Source: an uncultured Flavobacteriales bacterium
GTDB lineage: Bacteria; Bacteroidota; Bacteroidia; Flavobacteriales_D; Sanyastnellaceae
DNA length: 18,622 bases
NCBI GenBank assembly: GCA_937967465.1
Contig: CALBSW010000153.1
Span: 1-18,622 of the forward strand
Reading direction: 5' to 3'
In this document: one piece after another, positions 14,773 through 18,622 of the stretch
Position numbering within the stretch: the stretch's first letter is position 1
How the letters are laid out: every line of letters begins with the position of its first letter
Translations under genes and position numbers: made by a program
Notes under the pieces: generated by a model
Databases searched by the model: none
What the model was told of the DNA's origin: nothing
Seen by the model: the letters and a program-made list of their open reading frames with translations, nothing else

Positions 14773-15765
14773 TTACAGGCTCATGCGGAGCAGGTTCAAC
14801 TCCTCGCGGTCGAGGGCCCGCCAATGGCCGCGGGGGAGGTCCTTCTTGGTGAGGGGACCGAGGGCGGTCCGGTCCAGACGTTCGACATCGTAACCGAGGT
14901 GCTCGAGGAGCATGGTCAATGCCTTGGGTCGATTCGAGTGGATTTCAACCCCGATTTCCTTGGGCCGCTTGCCGCCATCGATCAACTCGGCGGAAGAGAC
15001 TTTGATGTAGCCCCGCTCGGTTTCCACGCCTTCCACCATGGTGGCGAGGTGCTCGTGCCGGATGGGCTGGCGCAGGGTGACGTGGTAAAGCTGGCGGATT
15101 TTGGTGCCCTGTGCGCGCATGCGGTCGGCGAGCTCGGGGTCATTGGTGAACAGGACCAGGCCCGTGTCCATGCGCTCCATTTTGTCCACCGGCAGCACGA
15201 CTTCGCGGGTCGCGTTCTTGATGAGGTCCATTACGGTCCGGCGGCCTTGCTTGTCGCCTGCGGTGCCCAGGAAATTCTTGGGCTTGTTCAGGACGATGTA
15301 CTGCTTCTTCTCCGGCTTGATGCGCTGGCCTTCCACGATGACTTCGTCCGTGGGGTGAACCTTGGTGCCCAGTTCGGTGACCACTTTTCCGTTGACGGTG
15401 ACCGCGCCGGCGGTGATCAACAAGTCGGCTTCGCGGCGGACGCAGACGCCAGCATTGGCGATGAATTTGTTGAGGCGCAACGGAGCATCTGCATCCTTAA
15501 GCGGTGTGCGGCGCTTCGGCCGTTGTGGTCCTCCGTGGCGCCGGGCGCCGGGCCCTGAATGCTGGCCACCACGGCCGCCGTGTTTGCCACGTTTTGCAGG
15601 CCCATCGGAACGGCCGGGTGCAGTCCGGTCCAATTTGGCGTCAGACAGGTTCTTCCGCGAACCGAAGCCCCGCTTGTCCTCCCCGGATGCAGGGCCTGAA
15701 CGGCGGTTGGGGTTGTTGGCGCGGCCGGTGCGTTGCGGCTTGCGGGAACGTGGGCGATCGGACAT
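14773..15765 (-). CDS. RluB/RsuA-family pseudouridine synthase homolog with degenerate active site
   Basis: The 330 residues comprise a basic, Gly/Arg/Lys-rich, probably disordered tail (1-90), an S4 RNA-binding domain (about 96-155, LRLNKFIANAGVCVRREA) and an RluB/RsuA-type catalytic domain. The fold markers IVLNKPKNFLGT, GLVLFTNDPELADRM, HEHLATMVEGVETERG and GPLTKKDLPRGHWRAL are recognisable. However, the catalytic segment normally reading VGRLDxxTTG is VDKMERMDTG here (193-202), putting Glu197 where the essential Asp is expected. The usual NRxVRR-type stretch near the end is replaced by NRPKALTMLL. It may be an RNA-binding protein without pseudouridylation activity, or a diverged subfamily. 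The start is ATG at 15765; a TTG at 15792 lies inside the promoter-like box. It precedes the GT2 gene by 21 bases. Confidence 0.8.
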   Translation of the reverse strand: MSDRPRSRKPQRTGRANNPNRRSGPASGEDKRGFGSRKNLSDAKLDRTAPGRSDGPAKRGKHGGRGGQHSGPGARRHGGPQRPKRRTPLKDADAPLRLNKFIANAGVCVRREADLLITAGAVTVNGKVVTELGTKVHPTDEVIVEGQRIKPEKKQYIVLNKPKNFLGTAGDKQGRRTVMDLIKNATREVVLPVDKMERMDTGLVLFTNDPELADRMRAQGTKIRQLYHVTLRQPIRHEHLATMVEGVETERGYIKVSSAELIDGGKRPKEIGVEIHSNRPKALTMLLEHLGYDVERLDRTALGPLTKKDLPRGHWRALDREELNLLRMSL

Positions 15766-15789
15766 GTGGGGCGAATGCGGCGTGGCCGT

Positions 15790-15797
15790 CAAAGATA
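15790..15797 (-). promoter_or_regulatory. candidate -7 box for the RluB-like gene
   Basis: The minus strand reads TATCTTTG, an exact TAnnTTTG match, 24 bases before the ATG at 15765. It lies in the 71-base gap after the outer-membrane protein gene, so the RluB-like, GT2, pyrC and DUF4296 genes may form their own transcription unit. A clear -33 TTG is absent; a GC-rich dyad occupies part of the spacer. Confidence 0.4.
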
Positions 15798-15798
15798 C

Positions 15799-15811
15799 GG
15801 CAGGTCCTGCC
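15799..15811. promoter_or_regulatory. 13-base perfect dyad next to the RluB-like gene's -7 box
   Basis: GGCAGG and CCTGCC flank a single central base, forming a perfect odd-length palindrome directly upstream of the -7 box. Its place in the promoter spacer would suit a repressor or activator site. In GC-rich DNA such a dyad can occur by chance, and no second copy was noticed in the window. Confidence 0.2.
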
Positions 15812-15836
15812 CGGCTTTTGGAGGTCTCCGCGGGGG

Positions 15837-16832
15837 TCAGCGGCTGGGTGCGATTCGCACGCGTTCGTCGGTTCCCGCTGCACCACCACGGCCGAACAGG
15901 TACGCGAGGGTGACCCCTCGCTCGAGGAAGGTCATCGCGTGGCGGGCTCTGCTGGCGTCAAGTTGTGCAGCGGCCACCCCTTCGACCACGGGGGTCTCTC
16001 CGCTGAGGTCACTGGAAGCGAGGAATCGGCTGTTGCCCACAGAGATGCCACCGCCTTGGACGCGGGCGAGGGCCCGGAAGCGTCCCCATTGGAACCACAT
16101 TCCCACACTGGCGCTTGCACCGGAACCGCTGATGTGCCAATAGTGTTTGGTGCGGACCCCTTCCCAACGCACATCGGTGGCACAGAGGACCATTCCGAGG
16201 CTGGCTGCGCCTTGCATGCCCCAACGGAATTTGCGGTTGGCCGTGTCCCACGTTTGGCGGGTGCGGGCAGCGCGCCCGAATTCCACGTCGCGTTCGAGGG
16301 CGATGCGGATGAAGTTGAGGCCGTCGGAGTGCTCGAAGTTGAAGTCCCGCCACGCCCAATCGAAGGCGCTGCGGTCGTATTGGACCCCGTTGACGGTGCC
16401 GCTGGCCAGGTGAATGGCGTGTGGCACTTTGTACTTCAGGTGGTCCCAACCGGCGCTGATCCATAGCGCGCCGCGGCGGCCATCGCGGACACGCCGTCCG
16501 ACCCGGGCGTTGAACTGCGGGATGGTGAAGGCGGCGGGGTTGAGGTGGACTTTCGGGTCAAAGGCCGCAGGCATGTCGGTGGCCTGGATGTCGTGGAGCG
16601 TGAGGTCAATGCCCGGCCCCACAAACCGGATGTCCGTCTGTCCGTATTGGGCCCGGTGGTATCCCCAGTGGACATACCATTTGGCCTCTGCCTTGGGGGT
16701 GTCGACCCATCCGATGGCCTGTCCCATGGCCCGGCTTCCCGTTTGGGCATGGAGGGCACTTGCCGTGCAGGACAGGAGCAGCATCCAAAGCCAAGGGGCG
16801 CGTTTGCAAAGCGGAGAGGGACGGGGGCACAT
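15837..16832 (-). CDS. conserved hypothetical outer-membrane-type protein with signal peptide
   Basis: From the ATG at 16832 the product is 331 residues. Residues 1-29 form a signal peptide (basic CKRAPW, hydrophobic WMLLLSCTASA, cut after LHA), so it is exported. The rest is rich in alternating aromatic and polar residues typical of outer-membrane beta-barrel strands: WYVHWGYHRAQYGQTDIRF, FTIPQFNARVGRRV, ALWISAGWDHLKYKV, FNFEHSDGLNFIRIALERD, and a final strand MTFLERGVTLAYLFGRG before a short polar tail. I recall similar proteins of unknown function in Bacteroidota but cannot name a characterised family. It diverges from yraN over 40 bases and precedes the RluB-like gene on the same strand. 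Outer-membrane location is inferred. The reading frame extends further upstream without an intervening stop, but that part overlaps yraN and lacks sense. Confidence 0.72.
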   Translation of the reverse strand: MCPRPSPLCKRAPWLWMLLLSCTASALHAQTGSRAMGQAIGWVDTPKAEAKWYVHWGYHRAQYGQTDIRFVGPGIDLTLHDIQATDMPAAFDPKVHLNPAAFTIPQFNARVGRRVRDGRRGALWISAGWDHLKYKVPHAIHLASGTVNGVQYDRSAFDWAWRDFNFEHSDGLNFIRIALERDVEFGRAARTRQTWDTANRKFRWGMQGAASLGMVLCATDVRWEGVRTKHYWHISGSGASASVGMWFQWGRFRALARVQGGGISVGNSRFLASSDLSGETPVVEGVAAAQLDASRARHAMTFLERGVTLAYLFGRGGAAGTDERVRIAPSR

Positions 16833-16839
16833 GGAGCGG

Positions 16840-16847
16840 CGAAAGTA
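16840..16847 (-). promoter_or_regulatory. candidate -7 box 7 bases before the outer-membrane protein ATG
   Basis: The minus strand reads TACTTTCG, one mismatch from TAnnTTTG, followed by CCGCTCC and the ATG at 16832. It sits in the 40-base divergent gap with yraN. No -33 TTG is seen at the usual distance. As with thiL, a transcript from here would have almost no leader. Confidence 0.3.
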
Positions 16848-16872
16848 GGGGTTTCTCTGACCGGACCTGCCG

Positions 16873-17262
16873 ATGTTGGCCCGCATGGAAACGGAGAAAC
16901 AGGGCATCGGAAGGTGGGGGGAGAATGTGGCGCGGAACCATTTGGTCCAGCAGGGTTGGGAGGTATTGGAAACGCGGTGGCGCGTGGGCCGATTGGAGGT
17001 GGACCTCATCGCGCGGGATGGGCCATTCCTGGTCATCGTGGAGATCAAGACGAGGACAGAGCCGGTGCAGGCGGGCTGGCACCGCATGGTGTCGGGCGCC
17101 CAACAGGAGCGGCTCATTCGGGCCGCGCGGGCGTATCTCTCCCGTCACCCGGATGGGGCGTTGGAGGTCAGGTTCGACGTGGTGGCCGTGTTGCGCAATC
17201 GGTATGGCCACCGCATCCTGCACACCCCGTCGGCATTCTACCCGCTGCTTCGCCGCACATGA
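16873..17262 (+). CDS. yraN: YraN / UPF0102 nuclease-fold protein
   Basis: The 129-residue protein belongs to the YraN (UPF0102) family, which has a restriction-endonuclease-like fold and no firmly established function; roles in DNA recombination or repair have been proposed. The active-site-like pattern is intact: GRWGENVARNHLVQQGW near the N-terminus, then Glu42 and Asp44 in GRLEVDLIARDG and Glu57 with Lys59 in VIVEIKTR. Length is normal. Two starts are possible, ATG at 16873 or ATG at 16885; the second gives an N-terminus closer to family length, the first is annotated as the longer option. It diverges from the outer-membrane protein gene and is followed after 73 bases by the coiled-coil gene. 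Confidence 0.88.
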   Translation: MLARMETEKQGIGRWGENVARNHLVQQGWEVLETRWRVGRLEVDLIARDGPFLVIVEIKTRTEPVQAGWHRMVSGAQQERLIRAARAYLSRHPDGALEVRFDVVAVLRNRYGHRILHTPSAFYPLLRRT

Positions 17263-17335
17263 AACGCACGGGGACCTGTGGGGATTCCTCCGCTGGGCCA
17301 TGCGATGGCGCGGATTTCCGACGTTGTTTCGGTAC

Positions 17336-18208
17336 ATGGAACAGCGCTCCGTCTACCTCATCATCATCGCCACGCTGGCGTTGACCGTCGGCTACCTCGG
17401 ATATCAGGTCTCCCAGCAGGGGGATACGATTGATTTCCAGTCCGAACAGATTGAAACCGGCAACCTGGAGCGGGACGCCTTGGAGTTGGACTTGCAGAAG
17501 TTGCGCTTCAGCTACGACACCCTCCAGACGGAGAACAGTTTGATGATGGCGGAGATGGCCGCCCAGCGCAGTGAGATTGACGGGCTCATCCAAAAGGTGC
17601 GGAACCGCAATTACAGTGTGTCCAAACTCAAGAAGGAGACCGAAACCTTGCGCCGCATCATGCAAGGCTATGTGGTGACCATCGATTCGCTCAACCAAGC
17701 CAACATCGCGCTGCAAATGGAGCGGGACGCCATGGCCCAGGAGGTGACCCAAGTCAAGGAGCGCAACCAGGATTTGCAACGCCGACAGGAAAACATGGAG
17801 GGCATCATCGAGGCGGGCCGGGTGTTGCAGGCCATGGACCTCACGCCCATGGCCATCCGGGTCACATCGACAGGTTCCCAACGGGAAACGGGCCGCGCCA
17901 AGCGGGCCGAGATGATCAAGACGTGCTTCACGTTGATGGAGAACCGCATTGCCGAAAAGGGGGCGCGCACTTTGTTCCTCGAAGTGGTCTCACCGGACGG
18001 CCGCCTGCTGCCCCCCGGGGACCGGGCTCCCGTGGCCATGAGCGGCGGGGTACCGGCATCGGCTGCCCGGTCGCTGGACTACAACGGCGAGCGCATGGAG
18101 GCCTGCATCTTCTTCACGGCGGCAGAGCCCTTCGAAGCGGGGGTGTACACGGTGCATCTTGTCGATGCTGGCGAGCGCATCGCCACCACGGACCTCATCC
18201 TCCGCTGA
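17336..18208 (+). CDS. membrane-anchored coiled-coil protein of unknown function
   Basis: The 290-residue product has one N-terminal membrane segment (VYLIIIATLALTVGYLGY, residues 6-23). It is followed by a long heptad-rich coiled coil (about 30-155, with LERDALELDLQKLRF and YVVTIDSLNQANIALQMERD) and a C-terminal, probably beta-rich domain (165-290, including RAKRAEMIKTCFTLMENRI and LFLEVVSPDGRLLPP). This layout is found in a conserved hypothetical group in Bacteroidota, often mislabelled as SMC-like or chromosome-segregation protein. It is not an SMC ATPase: no Walker motifs are present. The C-terminal part would face the periplasm if the N-terminus is cytoplasmic. ATG at 17336 puts the membrane segment right after the start; an in-frame ATG at 17300 adds 12 residues and is less likely. 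It converges on the T9SS cargo gene with 30 bases between. Confidence 0.72.
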   Translation: MEQRSVYLIIIATLALTVGYLGYQVSQQGDTIDFQSEQIETGNLERDALELDLQKLRFSYDTLQTENSLMMAEMAAQRSEIDGLIQKVRNRNYSVSKLKKETETLRRIMQGYVVTIDSLNQANIALQMERDAMAQEVTQVKERNQDLQRRQENMEGIIEAGRVLQAMDLTPMAIRVTSTGSQRETGRAKRAEMIKTCFTLMENRIAEKGARTLFLEVVSPDGRLLPPGDRAPVAMSGGVPASAARSLDYNGERMEACIFFTAAEPFEAGVYTVHLVDAGERIATTDLILR

Positions 18209-18238
18209 CGAACCGAGGTTACGCGCGCGGGTTGGTCG

Positions 18239-18622
18239 TCATCGGACGAGGGTGACGCGTCCGGTGCGGCGTTCTTGTCCGCGGCTCGTCGGAAACTCGA
18301 CCACCCACGTGTAGACGCCCGGCGGCGCGTGGTGTTGTCCATCCCCGATTCCACCAGCGCCCGGGGCCATACCGGGTCCTCCGACCCCACCGGTCCAGTA
18401 GGCGCGCGGGTCTTCCGACGCCCAGATGCAGGTGCCCCAGCGGTCCCAGACTTCGAGCCGGTAGCCCGGAAGGAGGGTGGCGTCGGGCAGGCCGAGGAGG
18501 TACGTGCCGGCGCCATTGAGCCAAGCGCCCTCGGGACGCCATCCGTCGTTGAGTCCATCCCCGTCGGGGGTGAAGGCGGAAGGAACGTAGAGCGGGTAGT
18601 TGAATTCCACTTGGACCACATC
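18239..18622 (-). CDS. C-terminal end of a T9SS cargo protein with type B sorting domain (5' end outside window)
   Basis: The visible 127 residues enter from the right edge, so the protein is longer and its function-bearing part is not seen. They form a type B sorting domain (gliding motility-associated, CHU_C type): YVPSAFTPDGDGLNDGW near the start, then a strand LLPGYRLEVWDRWGTCIW, a YWTGG turn in place of the usual WDG, PPGVYTWVVEFPTSRGQ, and the terminal TGRVTLVR. Such domains direct export through the T9SS and, in studied cases, surface retention associated with SprF-like partners. A Gly/Pro-rich stretch of about 20 residues lies between the YWTGG turn and PPGVY, longer than usual. A GTG at 18619 is only an internal codon; the open frame continues to the edge. 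Confidence 0.88.
   Translation of the reverse strand, partial: DVVQVEFNYPLYVPSAFTPDGDGLNDGWRPEGAWLNGAGTYLLGLPDATLLPGYRLEVWDRWGTCIWASEDPRAYWTGGVGGPGMAPGAGGIGDGQHHAPPGVYTWVVEFPTSRGQERRTGRVTLVR

Noticed and set aside
14029..15558. 509-codon plus-strand open frame opposite the GT2 and RluB-like genes
   Set aside because: Antisense shadow without any family motif; the minus-strand genes are clearly recognisable.
16760..17335. Upstream extension of the coiled-coil frame across yraN
   Set aside because: This part overlaps yraN in another phase and is rich in Arg/Gly/Trp with no domain; the real start is taken at 17336, right before the membrane helix.
18207..18240. Imperfect bulged stem between the coiled-coil gene and the T9SS gene as a bidirectional terminator
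   Set aside because: Only two 4-base stems with a bulge and no T-run on either strand; not convincing.

Overview
The window is a gene-dense, GC-rich (roughly 60-65% by eye) piece of a Bacteroidota chromosome, most likely a high-GC member of the Flavobacteriia. The lineage call rests on several independent signs: a type IX secretion (T9SS) type A sorting domain on one protein and a type B sorting domain on another, a DUF4296 lipoprotein next to dihydroorotase, an MbnP-family protein, a SufT-containing suf operon, TAnnTTTG-like promoter boxes and almost no Shine-Dalgarno sequences. I see no mobile element, tRNA, rRNA, CRISPR array or defence island. No gap between genes exceeds about 120 bases, so there is no long non-coding stretch to describe.

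Left part (1-7250, minus strand): one compact transcription unit running right to left: sufA/iscA-like, sufB, sufC, sufD, tlyA, sufS, sufE, sufT and the first 184 codons of dxr, which leaves the left edge. Together these make the SUF iron-sulfur cluster assembly machine (SufS and SufE mobilise sulfur, SufBCD is the scaffold/ATPase, the A-type protein and SufT act in delivery or maturation). A TlyA-type methyltransferase gene sits inside it and the MEP-pathway gene dxr is hooked to its end. Junctions are 1-nt or 4-nt stop/start overlaps or short gaps, apart from 33 nt between tlyA and sufS. A TAnnTTTG box and a small hairpin lie ahead of the A-type gene.

Middle (7275-12263): thiL (minus) diverges from a secreted MbnP-family protein with a T9SS sorting tail (plus). 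That gene converges on uvrC (minus), which diverges from an NAD-dependent epimerase/dehydratase (plus).

Right part (12267-16832, minus): a second probable transcription unit running outer-membrane protein, RluB-like protein, polyprenol-phosphate mannosyltransferase-like GT2, pyrC, DUF4296 lipoprotein. Two genes here look damaged or altered. The GT2 gene carries an in-frame TAG, and reading past it would restore both a conserved C-terminal tail and a 4-nt overlap with pyrC. The RluB-like protein keeps the fold but has lost the catalytic Asp motif and the usual C-terminal Arg-rich motif.

Right edge: yraN and a membrane-anchored coiled-coil protein (plus) converge on the C-terminal end of a large T9SS type B cargo protein (minus) that enters from beyond the window.

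The most checkable leads are the GT2 nonsense codon, the degenerate pseudouridine synthase, and promoter boxes lying so close to start codons that leaderless mRNAs are expected. Nothing here amounts to a clearly new multi-gene system.
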